The notes: generated by a model from the letters alone, not told the origin. Shown: positions 17,971-28,191, counted from the first letter of the stretch. The stretch is DNA of 64,000 nt from an uncultured Candidatus Melainabacteria bacterium (GCA_934754655.1 CAKVIC010000002.1:124001-188000), one strand, 5' to 3'. A program made the numbers and translations.

Positions 17971-20634
17971 CTATTTCGATTCCTCTTGTGTTCTGAACTG
18001 CATTTCGTATAGGTGTTTATACTCTCCGTTATCTATTGCCATAAGTTCTTCGTGAGTGCCTAGTTCAACTAGCTCACCTTCATTAATTACCGCAATTCTC
18101 TTTGCATTTTTAATTGTAGATAATCTGTGTGCAATTACAAATACTGTTTTGTTTTGCATCAAATTATCCATTGCTTTTTGAACAATTGCTTCTGATTCGT
18201 TATCAAGAGCTGAAGTTGCTTCGTCTAAGATAACAATCGGCGCATTTCTTAACATTGCTCTTGCTATCGCAACACGTTGTCGCTGTCCACCAGATAGAGT
18301 TAGACCTCTTTCGCCAAGCAATGTTTCTAAGCCTTGTGGAAGTTCCTTGATTGTTTCTTCCAAGTGTGCGGATTTTATAGCTGACATTAATTCTTCAGTC
18401 GTTGCATCCGGTTTGCCCATCATAATATTTTCTTTTACAGTACCTGAATACAAAAAGTTATCTTGGAACACCATTGATATATTTTGACGTAAGGATTTGA
18501 TAGTAAAATCTTTGATGTCTTTACCGTCAATAGTGATAGCACCAGATTTGATATCATAAAATCTTGGTAGAAGATTTACTAATGTTGATTTACCACCACC
18601 TGAATTACCGACAATTGCAAGTGTTTCGTTTTTAGGAATGGTTAAATTGATGTTCTTCAAAACAGGTTGGTTTGGAATGTACTCAAAACATACATCTTCA
18701 AACTTAATTTCTTTATCAAAGCCTTTAAGTTCAACAGCATTTTCTGAATCTTTGATTTTGGGTTCTAAATCAAATAATTCAAATACACGTCCCATTGCAA
18801 CGAAGATATTTTGGATACCTGTTAGAGTATTTCCTAGTGTTTTTACAGGTTTATATAATAATAGCAATGACGTTACGAACGATGCGAAAGAGCCAGCTGT
18901 CATATGACCTGTGTTGATAAGATAAGTTCCGTATCCTAACACAATTGCAATACCAATTGATGCAATCAAATACATCATTGGAGACATCCAGCCTGCACGT
19001 TTATATAATGACATATTGATATTAAAAGAATCCCAAGTTTGTTCTTTAAAATAATTATTTTGTCTATCTTGCAAGCCGTATGCTGCCATAACTTTATTGC
19101 CAGAATATGTTTCGTTGATATTGGTTGTAATTTTACCACCAATAACCATATTCTTATTTGAGGCATCTTTTATACGTTTTCTAATTAATGCAACAGGGAT
19201 AAAAGCAATACATAAAACTAAGACTCCTACAAATGCAAGTTTCCAAGAACTGTAAATCATAACAACAATAAGTCCTAATGCACCAAATATGCTTGTAGTA
19301 ATTGTTTTAATTTGGTCAACAATACCTGCTGATGCGGTTTTTGGGTCTCCCATATATCTTGAAATCACAATACCAGAAGAATTGTCATCAAAGAATTGTG
19401 GGTGCATGTGGATTAGTCTTTCAAATAAATCAAATTTAACATCATTAGTAATTCGTTGAGATGTCCATGTTGAAAGATAACCATTCAAATATCTAAGAAC
19501 ACCCTGAACTATGGCAAATAAAATTACTCCCGCAGGAATAATAAATGCCATTTGCAGACTTGATATAGATAAATTTAATCCGTGCCAACTGTAAGCAAAA
19601 GCTTTGCCACCGACAACATAGTCCATATATGGTTTTAGAGCGAATGCGGTTACACCATCTAATAAACCAAGAGGTATTGCAATAGCAAAACCTAATAGGA
19701 TTCTAAACCAGTATGGTTTAACATACGGAAATATACGAGATAATAACCAAGAGTATTTAAAAGAATTTTGAGCAGATGTTGCATGCAGTTTATATTTATT
19801 TAGTTGTCTGAATTCTTTTATTTCTTCATAAATCGGTGTTTGTTCAGCATATTTCCACCAAAGGTTTGCATATGAATTTGTAAAGCTCTCTTCTGTTAAA
19901 GGTTTACCTCCTATTATTGATATAATACTTGGCAAGTTAATATGCATATAAAATTTCATATATTCTATTTTTTTCTCAGGAGACAAGGTAACTTTGTCTA
20001 AATTTTTAATTTCTACATAATTATATTTTAAATCAATGAGTTTACAATTTTTAACTAAATAATTAAAAATATCTATATCATAAATGAGATCATTTTTCTT
20101 TATATTTTTTGCAAATTTAACAGAAACAAATTTTTCATATATTTTTTCTTCTTTCCATTTGTTAACATTTATAAGCGAAACAAAATCACTATAATTCTTG
20201 TTATCAAATCCCATATTAGGTGTTTCTATACAGCTTTGTCCTACAGCTGCCATATAATCTTCAATATTTGTTTGATACAAACTAGTTAAATCAGAATTTA
20301 TGATTGTATATGAATGCAAATACAAAATTTTATCTATTTTTTTTAGAATGTTAGCAACATTAAAAATAAATAATCTTGGACAATAATATAGATTTGGAGA
20401 TAAATTTTTATATTTTGTTGAATTTTCTATAATAATATTGACTTTTTTACAGTTTTCATGTTCTTCAAACATTTTAAAAATCTGCAGTTTATTTCTATCA
20501 AAATCTTCATCTACTACAATATAAAACTCTAAGTCATTTTGCAGATTATTTACAAGAACACTTTGCATTGAAACGATTGTTGCATAACAGTCCTTATTTT
20601 CTGGTGTATATAATATTTTTATATTTGTATTCAT
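17971..20634 (-). CDS. GT8-type glycosyltransferase fused to an MsbA-like ABC exporter
   Basis: The 887-residue protein has two parts in one frame. Residues 1-265 look like a family 8 glycosyltransferase (LYTPENKDCYATIVSMQSVL, DKILYLHSYTIINSDL where DxD would be, HINLPSIISIIGGKP). Residues 300-887 are a half-transporter: six membrane helices (from LLGFAIAIPLGLLDGV), Walker A VGNSGGGKSTLVN, Q-loop, signature LSGGQRQRVAIARAML and Walker B IVILDEATSALD. Stand-alone MsbA flips lipid-linked oligosaccharides. The fusion would join sugar transfer to export at the membrane. The DxD motif reads LHSYT, so transferase activity is uncertain. Confidence 0.85.
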   Translation of the reverse strand: MNTNIKILYTPENKDCYATIVSMQSVLVNNLQNDLEFYIVVDEDFDRNKLQIFKMFEEHENCKKVNIIIENSTKYKNLSPNLYYCPRLFIFNVANILKKIDKILYLHSYTIINSDLTSLYQTNIEDYMAAVGQSCIETPNMGFDNKNYSDFVSLINVNKWKEEKIYEKFVSVKFAKNIKKNDLIYDIDIFNYLVKNCKLIDLKYNYVEIKNLDKVTLSPEKKIEYMKFYMHINLPSIISIIGGKPLTEESFTNSYANLWWKYAEQTPIYEEIKEFRQLNKYKLHATSAQNSFKYSWLLSRIFPYVKPYWFRILLGFAIAIPLGLLDGVTAFALKPYMDYVVGGKAFAYSWHGLNLSISSLQMAFIIPAGVILFAIVQGVLRYLNGYLSTWTSQRITNDVKFDLFERLIHMHPQFFDDNSSGIVISRYMGDPKTASAGIVDQIKTITTSIFGALGLIVVMIYSSWKLAFVGVLVLCIAFIPVALIRKRIKDASNKNMVIGGKITTNINETYSGNKVMAAYGLQDRQNNYFKEQTWDSFNINMSLYKRAGWMSPMMYLIASIGIAIVLGYGTYLINTGHMTAGSFASFVTSLLLLYKPVKTLGNTLTGIQNIFVAMGRVFELFDLEPKIKDSENAVELKGFDKEIKFEDVCFEYIPNQPVLKNINLTIPKNETLAIVGNSGGGKSTLVNLLPRFYDIKSGAITIDGKDIKDFTIKSLRQNISMVFQDNFLYSGTVKENIMMGKPDATTEELMSAIKSAHLEETIKELPQGLETLLGERGLTLSGGQRQRVAIARAMLRNAPIVILDEATSALDNESEAIVQKAMDNLMQNKTVFVIAHRLSTIKNAKRIAVINEGELVELGTHEELMAIDNGEYKHLYEMQFRTQEESK

Positions 20635-20700
20635 TTTATTATTCCTATAGTAAAATTTGTAACTTAAATAATATTTTTTTTCTTCCTATTAGAAATTTTG

Positions 20701-21213
20701 TTATTTTATTAGAGCGTGCAAATCTGATGACATGTACCTTTGAATCTTTAAAAAAGAATGAAAGAAAGAATATGGAGAAGCAATTTCGTTATTACAATTA
20801 CTTAAGTACATATCTGATATTAAAATAACTTTATGTTTATTATTTACAAGTCGTTTTAATAGCTCAATATTTTTAGGAATTGGACATAAATTATTTTTTT
20901 CAGTTTGAAGTTCAAGATTTAGTAAACATTGTTTTTGTTCTAAATTTAATCCATTATGATTTGCAATTCTATCATAAATATCTTCTAGTTTGGGTTCAAT
21001 ATTATCAAATGAATATTCTTTTTTTATTTCAGCAAATGCATTTTGACGAATCATTGTAAAATTATCTTTTATATAATTATCAAAATTACGATATTTATCA
21101 TCATGTTTTAAAATATATTCCATAATTTGAAATATACCTTTTGAATTAACAGTTATTCTTTGCACTAATGTATCAAAAATATCAAATGAATAAAATTTCT
21201 TGTCACGAGTCAT
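20701..21213 (-). pseudogene. Truncated HAD-superfamily protein
   Basis: The 170 residues begin YSFDIFDTLVQR (HAD motif I, D-x-D-x-T) and reach VILISDMYLSN (motif II). The frame then ends shortly after YMSSDLHALIK, where the lysine and motif III region should begin. Full members of this polysaccharide-locus family are much longer and often carry a glycosyltransferase domain. The missing C-terminus points to a deletion next to the GT8-ABC gene, which starts 66 bp downstream. It may still make a folded fragment. Confidence 0.6.
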
Positions 21214-21247
21214 TGTTATATAATCCTTGTAAAAAAAGTTAAATTTG

Positions 21248-22072
21248 TTAAATATATTTCTGCAAAAATTTAATTATACTCTTAATAAATTTCTGTTTTC
21301 TTGTAATTGGTTTTTCTTCATAACGAAATTTATTAGAAGCAATTCTCAAATAATTTATAAGTTCATTATCATAATGTTTTGATAAAACATTTATAAATTT
21401 ATCAATTTGTTCTTTTGTCATAGGACGAACCCAACGTGATAAAAGTGCGCTAAAAACATTTATTATATTTTTATAAGTCATATTTGTTAATTCGAGTTTT
21501 GCAATATTATATATCATATGTTCTGAAAATTTTGGATATGTTTTAATTCCATCTACTGACAAAATAAGCCATTTTGGAGCATTAGATTGTGTCGGTTTTG
21601 AGTTGACAGTTTGGATATTTACATCGTGTACAATAAATACTGTGTCTTTTTTACAATATGGCAATATTGTAAGAAAATCTAATACTTCACCTGGAAGCCC
21701 ATGAGAAGCATCCAGAAGTACAAAATCTATATCACTACCAATTTCTTCAATAAAATCAGCAATTGTTCCGCCAGTGAATAATTTATAATTATCAAGATAT
21801 TTATTAAAATAATTTTGCTCTTTCAATATAAAACCAACATTTTTTGAGTTATCTTTATAGTATTTTGTTGCTAAATCAACTGAATATAAGATAGCACCAC
21901 AATCAAATGATGCATCAAGTAATAAAGCAGAACTAGCACCTGATGAAACCCCAACTTCAAGAATTTTTTTTGGTTTTTTTTCTAAAACTGCATTATACAA
22001 AAACTCGCACTCACTTTTGGTCATTTCTGAATATTTACAAACTTTATTATATATACTATTAAATTGTTTCAT
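21248..22072 (-). CDS. Class I SAM-dependent methyltransferase
   Basis: The 274-residue protein has the SAM-binding loop ILEVGVSSGASSALLLDAS, the acidic motif LYSVDLA and the FVLLDASHGLPGEVLDFLTI segment of Methyltransf_24-type enzymes. The position inside the glycan operon suggests it methylates a sugar or a lipid-linked intermediate, which is inference. The start overlaps the end of the acyltransferase gene by 14 bp. Confidence 0.8.
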   Translation of the reverse strand: MKQFNSIYNKVCKYSEMTKSECEFLYNAVLEKKPKKILEVGVSSGASSALLLDASFDCGAILYSVDLATKYYKDNSKNVGFILKEQNYFNKYLDNYKLFTGGTIADFIEEIGSDIDFVLLDASHGLPGEVLDFLTILPYCKKDTVFIVHDVNIQTVNSKPTQSNAPKWLILSVDGIKTYPKFSEHMIYNIAKLELTNMTYKNIINVFSALLSRWVRPMTKEQIDKFINVLSKHYDNELINYLRIASNKFRYEEKPITRKQKFIKSIIKFLQKYI

Positions 22073-22712
22073 GTTGTCTCCTGTTAGCGATAGACTCTCT
22101 ATACCACATTACATTTTCCTTTTTAACTTTTGCTGGATTTCCTGCTAACACTACCCCACCCGTTCCGCTAAAATCCTTTGTTATAACGGCATTACAGCCA
22201 ACGATAGAGTTATCTGGGACTATTGAATTTTTTAATAGTCTTGCGTGTGTACCAATCCAGACGTGATTTCCAACTTTTATACCTTTTGATATATTTAATA
22301 TTTTTTTAGAATCTTTATCAACTATACAATGTCCATCAGATGCAATAAAATGAACATCCGTAGAACACATACAGTCATTACCAATAATAACCTCACAATC
22401 AGGTTCTAGTAACCAAATTTTTGTACCTTCTGCACAAGAAAAATTTTCTCCAATGATTAATTTTTGTCTATCCCCAAATTTGATTTCAACATCAAACATA
22501 ACCAATGATTTTGAATGAGAAATTTTAATTACATTATCATTTGAATTTATTTGTATTTTTGAATTTTTAAAATTGATATTTTTATCTATAATAACTAAAT
22601 TGTTATTTCCCTTTATTATTACTGAAAGATTTTTTGGTAAAGTTGAATTATCAAATGTTTTAACCGTATTATTTGTTCCATAATCTTTAATTCTTTTCTT
22701 ATAAAAAAACAT
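22059..22712 (-). CDS. Hexapeptide-repeat (left-handed beta-helix) acyltransferase
   Basis: The 217-residue protein has the WbbJ/CatB-like pattern: a strand-rich N-terminus, then CSTDVHFIASDGHCI, GIKVGNHVWIGTHARLLKNSIVPDNSIVG and AGNPAKVKK near the C-terminus. Such enzymes O-acetylate sugars in surface polysaccharides. It lies 12 bp after the GT4-DUF115 gene and overlaps the methyltransferase gene, so it is part of the operon. Confidence 0.85.
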   Translation of the reverse strand: MFFYKKRIKDYGTNNTVKTFDNSTLPKNLSVIIKGNNNLVIIDKNINFKNSKIQINSNDNVIKISHSKSLVMFDVEIKFGDRQKLIIGENFSCAEGTKIWLLEPDCEVIIGNDCMCSTDVHFIASDGHCIVDKDSKKILNISKGIKVGNHVWIGTHARLLKNSIVPDNSIVGCNAVITKDFSGTGGVVLAGNPAKVKKENVMWYRESIANRRQHETI

Positions 22713-22724
22713 TATATCTTCCTT

Positions 22725-24704
22725 TTAATTTATTTCCTTAAACATTCCCTTTAATCCGACTGGATTAACTGAAATTATTTCTGTATCTGGATAATATGTT
22801 TTTGCAAAGTGTTTAAATTTTGCCCAATTTGAAATTACAGTGTCGCAATCTAAATAAGCTTGATACTCGCCATAACAATATCCTCCCATAGAACAATCAC
22901 AGCCCAGCAAGAATATTCTTTTTGGATGAGTGTATAATACGAATTGCATTATAGAAAACACCGTAGATTTAAAATCACCAAAAGGCTCTGTTTCAATATT
23001 TAGAGCAATTCTTCCATTAACATTTTCTTCTAATACAAATCGTTCAGCATTTGCTCTTAAAATATGATCTTCCGTTAAAGGTCTTAAATTCCAGTTATAT
23101 AAATGACGATATGGCAATAAAGCATAGAATTTTTTACAATCTCTACCAACGTAATTATCAATAATATCTTGATCCGGATGTAAATCTTGAACAAAAAGAT
23201 AATCTAATTTTACATTATTATTTAAAAAACTTTTATTTACTCCAATATAAATGGCATCTTTTGGTAATATTGAATAATCAACTAGATTTACAGATGGTCC
23301 TGATGCTACTATAACAACATCTTTTCCAATAAATTTATTTTTATATCCTTTAAAACTTTTTGAATGATATGATTTTGCTAATTCAAGATTTCTAATTTCT
23401 AAACGAGTATTTTCCAATAGATCTTTATTTGTTATTGGAAATTCATCTTTTATACTTTTAGATTTTCTAATAATCTCATCAATTAATTGTCTATTTAATT
23501 GCATAAAACATTTAGGTGAAAAATAATTATCATAAACATATTTATTTAATTTACCAAGTTCTGAAATATTTTTCGATAAAAATTCCCTAACTGCCTGTTC
23601 TTTATTATCGTATAAAATTATGTTATTTTTTTTGTTAAATTCAGGATTACCACCTACATTGGATAATATTATTGCTTTTGATTTTTTCATAACTTCTAAT
23701 GTTGCCAAATCAAATATAGATATTCTTTGCAACATTATATATACATCCGAAATATCTTGAACATAACTTATTTCATTATACGAAAGTCGTTTATAATGTA
23801 AATATGAAAAGTTTCCATATTTTTTTCTTAATTTATCAAATTTGGCAATTATTTCATCGCATAAAATTCCATCACCAACTATAATATATCTGATTTTTCT
23901 TGTGTTATCCTTGTTAAGTAATTCCTCAAAAAAATCGACACATCTATCGATACCTTTTGCAACTGTTAATTGCCCTACAGACAAAAATGTTAAAATTCCG
24001 TCTTCTCTTTTTAATCCCGTTACTTCTTTAGGATAAGCATCTGCGTAAAGAGTATTGTACATTATAGGACCAAGTTTAACTTGAGATTTGTTACAAGAAC
24101 GATATTTACTACTGAAATAATACTCTCTTGCACCAGCAGAAGGGAAACACATTTGTGTTGCATGTCTGAAAGCATATCCCTCGCAGAACTTTACTATTAT
24201 TCTTTCCCAAAAATTTGTTTTAAAACCATAGTTCAATCTCTCTTCTAGATTTGGTCCTTGTGCATGACATATCATAGCATATCTTTTTTTCATTAATGCC
24301 AAACCAAAAGCAGTTCCATAGTCATGCGTAATATATACTGCACTTGATTCACTCTTTGTTTTTTGTATTGCAAAATATGCACCTGCAAAAATATCCCATA
24401 AATTTGGCCTTCCTTGTGAATATCTATTTTCTTCAATAAAATCATATTGTATTGGCATCTTATCCAATTTATCACCAAGTATTATTTTTTGTGTTGATAA
24501 AACACCAGCTCCTCCCCCTTTTCCACCATATGGTGCAAAAACTCTGAAAGTCAAGCAATGTACTTTATTTACATTTTTTTCTTGTTTTGCAGCGAATAAG
24601 CTTTTAAAATAAATTCTTGCAAAACTTACCATATACCAAATTGGTAAAATTGGATTAATTCTTTTTTTGAAACTATTGTTCCATTTTTTAATAAATTTTT
24701 TCAT
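22725..24704 (-). CDS. Glycosyltransferase fused to a DUF115-like domain
   Basis: The start at 24704 lies in an ATGA overlap with the upstream gene and follows a G-rich site. The protein has 659 residues. The first ~430 form a GT4-type glycosyltransferase (AGVLSTQKI, SVGQLTVAKGIDRCVDF, an EVMKKSKAIILSNVGGNPEF nucleotide-sugar site). The last ~190 form a Rossmann-type unit with VVIVASGPSVNLVDYS and LLGCDCSMGGYCYGEY, close to DUF115/motility-accessory-factor or sialyltransferase-like proteins. DUF115 proteins are linked to nonulosonic-acid transfer. A two-activity enzyme is inferred. Confidence 0.75.
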   Translation of the reverse strand: MKKFIKKWNNSFKKRINPILPIWYMVSFARIYFKSLFAAKQEKNVNKVHCLTFRVFAPYGGKGGGAGVLSTQKIILGDKLDKMPIQYDFIEENRYSQGRPNLWDIFAGAYFAIQKTKSESSAVYITHDYGTAFGLALMKKRYAMICHAQGPNLEERLNYGFKTNFWERIIVKFCEGYAFRHATQMCFPSAGAREYYFSSKYRSCNKSQVKLGPIMYNTLYADAYPKEVTGLKREDGILTFLSVGQLTVAKGIDRCVDFFEELLNKDNTRKIRYIIVGDGILCDEIIAKFDKLRKKYGNFSYLHYKRLSYNEISYVQDISDVYIMLQRISIFDLATLEVMKKSKAIILSNVGGNPEFNKKNNIILYDNKEQAVREFLSKNISELGKLNKYVYDNYFSPKCFMQLNRQLIDEIIRKSKSIKDEFPITNKDLLENTRLEIRNLELAKSYHSKSFKGYKNKFIGKDVVIVASGPSVNLVDYSILPKDAIYIGVNKSFLNNNVKLDYLFVQDLHPDQDIIDNYVGRDCKKFYALLPYRHLYNWNLRPLTEDHILRANAERFVLEENVNGRIALNIETEPFGDFKSTVFSIMQFVLYTHPKRIFLLGCDCSMGGYCYGEYQAYLDCDTVISNWAKFKHFAKTYYPDTEIISVNPVGLKGMFKEIN

Positions 24705-26113
24705 ACTCCCCCCCCATAAATATTTATAAGTTCTTCTGAATGCTTTGACATAGTTTTTAGTGGAACATGTTTTTCCCAATAATCATTCAATAACTCTGTA
24801 TTATTATAAATTTCTAACAATTTAGAAATAAAATCTTGCTCATCTCCACCTTTAAATTTAAATGTATTGCTTGTTGATAATTCACTTGCGCCACCTAAAT
24901 CACTACATAAAATTGGAACACCACAGGCAACCATTTCTATTGCGACCTGTGGCAAATTATCTTCCCATAGAACAGGAACAATACCTAAATTTACAGAATA
25001 TAATATATTCTGTAAATCTTTATGAGAATAACCGTTGTAAATTATAACTTGATTAAAGTTGTCGAGTTTATTTTCTATATTTTTTTTGTGGATATTTTTA
25101 ACTGCTAGAACCACATTAATATTAGATGCAATGTTCTTGTCCAACTTAGACAAGGCATTAATAAGAAAGAAATACCCTTTATCCTCTCTTTCATAACCAA
25201 GATAAGCAATCGTAAAAGGCTTTGTATTCAAAGCTACAGAATGTCCTAATTCCTGCTCGGCAAATTTTGTACCAATATATGATGTTACAACTTTTTGAGA
25301 ATCATATCCGTGTTCTAACATAATGTCTCTGACCCTTTCAGAAACTGCTAGTATTTTATCTGCATATTTATTTATTACTTTCAAGTTATGTTTTCTGTAT
25401 TCAACATAATCTTGTGGTTTCATCGTATTAAGAGAACCAATATATTTTGAGCTTCGTCCTTTGAAAAGTTTGCTAAATAATTTAAAAGGAAGTCTTAAAA
25501 ATTTTAAATAACCCTTGTATTTATCATAATAGAAGTATTTACAGCGTTTATAATATTCTTTCTTGCTTGGAAGAACTTCTGAACATTTCAAACATTCGTT
25601 ACCATTGTCATAATTATGGCAAATACATTTGTTATGATTTTGAAAATATTGATTCAAAGGACAAATAGGTTGATAATTATGAATTGAAACAATAAATTTA
25701 GTTGATGGATATTTTTCCTTTAACTTTAAAACATTTACAGAAATACCTTCTATATTATTGAAATGTATAACATCAAATGGTCCATATTTTGAAATAAATT
25801 CATCAAAAATCTCGTATGTACCCATATCATCAATGAATTTTCTTGGATTCATAAACATTGCAAATGCTGGAGCCATAATTGAAGAATTTATAATTTCAAA
25901 AGATCTGCACTTATTTTTAAATATATTTGATGTTTCTTGAATATACATTTTGGTCTTTAGTGGATTATACTTCCAACCAGAACTTAAAAAGTAAATTTCA
26001 TTATTTGTATTGTGAGTTAAAGAACCTATCAAATTTCTTTGATATACATTTACTCCACCACCTTGATTTTTTTCATTATCAAATTGTATCCAATTATAGT
26101 AAAGTATTTTCAT
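24701..26113 (-). CDS. GT4-family glycosyltransferase ending in a G8 tract
   Basis: The protein has about 470 residues (start MKILYYN at 26113; the preceding TTG codon reading is less likely). It shows GGGVNVYQRNLIGSL near the N-terminus and a Cys-rich insertion (CPLNQYFQNHNKCICHN, then CLKCS). The GT4 C-terminal signature IAYLGYEREDKGYFFLINA follows, then VEMVACGVPILCSDLGGASE. The last codons cover a run of eight G (24708-24715) just before the stop, which overlaps the next start. Slippage here would extend or shift the C-terminus and disturb coupling. Confidence 0.85.
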   Translation of the reverse strand: MKILYYNWIQFDNEKNQGGGVNVYQRNLIGSLTHNTNNEIYFLSSGWKYNPLKTKMYIQETSNIFKNKCRSFEIINSSIMAPAFAMFMNPRKFIDDMGTYEIFDEFISKYGPFDVIHFNNIEGISVNVLKLKEKYPSTKFIVSIHNYQPICPLNQYFQNHNKCICHNYDNGNECLKCSEVLPSKKEYYKRCKYFYYDKYKGYLKFLRLPFKLFSKLFKGRSSKYIGSLNTMKPQDYVEYRKHNLKVINKYADKILAVSERVRDIMLEHGYDSQKVVTSYIGTKFAEQELGHSVALNTKPFTIAYLGYEREDKGYFFLINALSKLDKNIASNINVVLAVKNIHKKNIENKLDNFNQVIIYNGYSHKDLQNILYSVNLGIVPVLWEDNLPQVAIEMVACGVPILCSDLGGASELSTSNTFKFKGGDEQDFISKLLEIYNNTELLNDYWEKHVPLKTMSKHSEELINIYGGGV

Positions 26114-26117
26114 TATT

Positions 26118-27194
26118 TTATCCAACCCTCACAATTTGTTTTCCAAACAACATAATATCAATTCTTGATTTATTGATATGAATTGAAAATAGTTTTTTGC
26201 GCAACTCTCTAAACTTTTCTTTTTTAACAAGTTTATCAATATGTTTTTCAAACTTTGCAGTATCTGAAATTAACATATTAAATTCGTGTCTATTAACCTT
26301 TTTGAAAAAGTCAGTCGGTATTTCTCCACTTTCTTTATAGTTTGAGAAAACGTCCGAAATCTTTTCAATAAATTTTTTTCTGTACTGTTTATCAATGCGT
26401 TTTAAATTCCACATGTAATTAACATATTCTTTAACCAATTTATAAGTGTTCACATAAGGCTTAAGCTCTTTATGTTCATTCAAAAATTTTGTAATTTCGG
26501 CATACTCAGTACAAATCACATAAACCTTTGATGTAGATTTAACTGAAGAATTTAAATTATCTTGTCTATAATAAATGTAAGCCTTATCAGTAAGCACAAC
26601 ATTTTTAGCCAAGCACATAACTTTGAATGCAAAACCTGTATCTTGATAACTTGCACCAGCTGTTTCCGTAAATTTAATATTGTTCTCAGTTAGTAACCCT
26701 TTTCTATAAATCGCACTCCATATTGCAGGTTGGATTTTTAAAATCTCCGGATTATCTTTTACGTTTAAGTCTTTATTCTCCGGAAGTAAAGCCATTCTTC
26801 CGGCTTTTCTAACAGCACCGGTTGATGTTGTATATTCAAGCCAATCAGATTTAACAATATCTGCATTCTTTTCTTTTGCAAGATTGTATAAATCTTCAAA
26901 CATTTTAGAATCAGCAAAATCGTCAGATTCAACAATGCCGATAAATTCTCCATTAGCAACATCTAAACCCATATTCATAGAAATTCCATAGCCGGAATTT
27001 TCTTTATTGATAACCTTAATTCGTTTATCTTTAAATCTATATTCTTGCAAGATTTGAGCCGAATTATCAGTTGAGCCGTCATTAACGCAGATAATTTCAA
27101 TATCGTCTAATGTTTGGTTAATCAAACTATCCAAACATTCTTTCAAATATTTTTCTACGTTAAAAATTGGAACAATAATTGATACTTTAGGCAT
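26118..27194 (-). CDS. GT2-family glycosyltransferase
   Basis: The 358-residue protein opens VSIIVPIFNVEKYLKECLDS, then IEIICVNDGSTDNS and IVESDDFAD (the metal-binding DxD-like site). A helical C-terminal region of about 130 residues follows. It overlaps galE by 8 bp. Sequence similarity to the GT2 protein at 29300-30187 in the first 100 residues suggests duplication within the operon. Donor and acceptor cannot be predicted. Confidence 0.9.
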   Translation of the reverse strand: MPKVSIIVPIFNVEKYLKECLDSLINQTLDDIEIICVNDGSTDNSAQILQEYRFKDKRIKVINKENSGYGISMNMGLDVANGEFIGIVESDDFADSKMFEDLYNLAKEKNADIVKSDWLEYTTSTGAVRKAGRMALLPENKDLNVKDNPEILKIQPAIWSAIYRKGLLTENNIKFTETAGASYQDTGFAFKVMCLAKNVVLTDKAYIYYRQDNLNSSVKSTSKVYVICTEYAEITKFLNEHKELKPYVNTYKLVKEYVNYMWNLKRIDKQYRKKFIEKISDVFSNYKESGEIPTDFFKKVNRHEFNMLISDTAKFEKHIDKLVKKEKFRELRKKLFSIHINKSRIDIMLFGKQIVRVG

Positions 27195-28191
27195 TTACTA
27201 ACTCCTTACAATTCAATTTTTGTTCCCATTCGTAAGCAGTTTTTATGCTATCTTCAAGAGTTTTATTAGGAGTCCAACCTAAAACGTCTTTTGCTTTTGT
27301 ATTATCTGCAACAAGTACAGCCGGATCACCAGCTCTACGAGGTTTCATTTCAACAGGAATCTTTTTACCTGTAACTTTTTCACACATTGAAAATACTTCT
27401 TTAACAGTATTACCCTCGTTTGTGCCTAAGTTAAAGTAGTTTGTTTCACCACCATTTTTTAAATAATTCAAGGCTAAAATATGAGCATTTGCTAAATCTT
27501 CAACGTTGATATAATCTCTGACGCAAGTACCGTCTTTTGTTTCGTAATCATCACCAAACATTTGGAAAGTCTTTCCGTCAGCGAATGTTGATTTTAAAAT
27601 ATTTGGAATAAGATGTGTTTCAGGTTCGTGCCATTCACCAATTCTTGATTTTGAATCAGCACCGGCAACATTAAAATATCTAAGTCTTACTGATTTTAGT
27701 CCATAAGCTTTATTATAATCGTCCATTATATGTTCAATCATCAATTTAGTTTGACCATAAGGATTGATTGGATTTTGGATATGTTTTTCATCAATTGGTG
27801 TATAAACAGGTTCGCCATAAGTAGCGGCAGTTGATGAGAACACAATCTTTTTAATATCATTGTTCAACATTGCTTTCAAAAGATTAATCGTTCCAACAAC
27901 ATTGTTTTCATAATATTTGCTTGGATTAACAACGCTTTCACCGACTTGTGAAAATGCAGCAAAATGAACAACTGCATCAATCTTATTTTGCGAAAGAATA
28001 TCATTTAAGTATGTGTAATTGTTCAAATCGCCTTGATAAAAAACTAAATCGCCATATTGTTTTAAATTTTCAATTGTTTCAATATGTCCAGTCGAAAGGT
28101 TATCATATACAAGAACTTTTTCACCTTGTTCAAGTAATGCTAAAACAAAATGACTACCAATATATCCAGCCCCGCCTGTTACTAAAATCAT
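27187..28191 (-). CDS. galE: UDP-glucose 4-epimerase
   Basis: The 334-residue short-chain dehydrogenase-type enzyme has GGAGYIGSHFV (NAD), FSSTAATYGEP (catalytic Ser/Thr) and YGQTKLMIE (catalytic YxxxK). It also has RYFNVAGAD and the CVRDYINVEDLANAH motif. It interconverts UDP-glucose and UDP-galactose and would feed the adjacent UDP-galactopyranose mutase. Its start shares a base with the glf stop. Confidence 0.95.
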   Translation of the reverse strand: MILVTGGAGYIGSHFVLALLEQGEKVLVYDNLSTGHIETIENLKQYGDLVFYQGDLNNYTYLNDILSQNKIDAVVHFAAFSQVGESVVNPSKYYENNVVGTINLLKAMLNNDIKKIVFSSTAATYGEPVYTPIDEKHIQNPINPYGQTKLMIEHIMDDYNKAYGLKSVRLRYFNVAGADSKSRIGEWHEPETHLIPNILKSTFADGKTFQMFGDDYETKDGTCVRDYINVEDLANAHILALNYLKNGGETNYFNLGTNEGNTVKEVFSMCEKVTGKKIPVEMKPRRAGDPAVLVADNTKAKDVLGWTPNKTLEDSIKTAYEWEQKLNCKELVNA

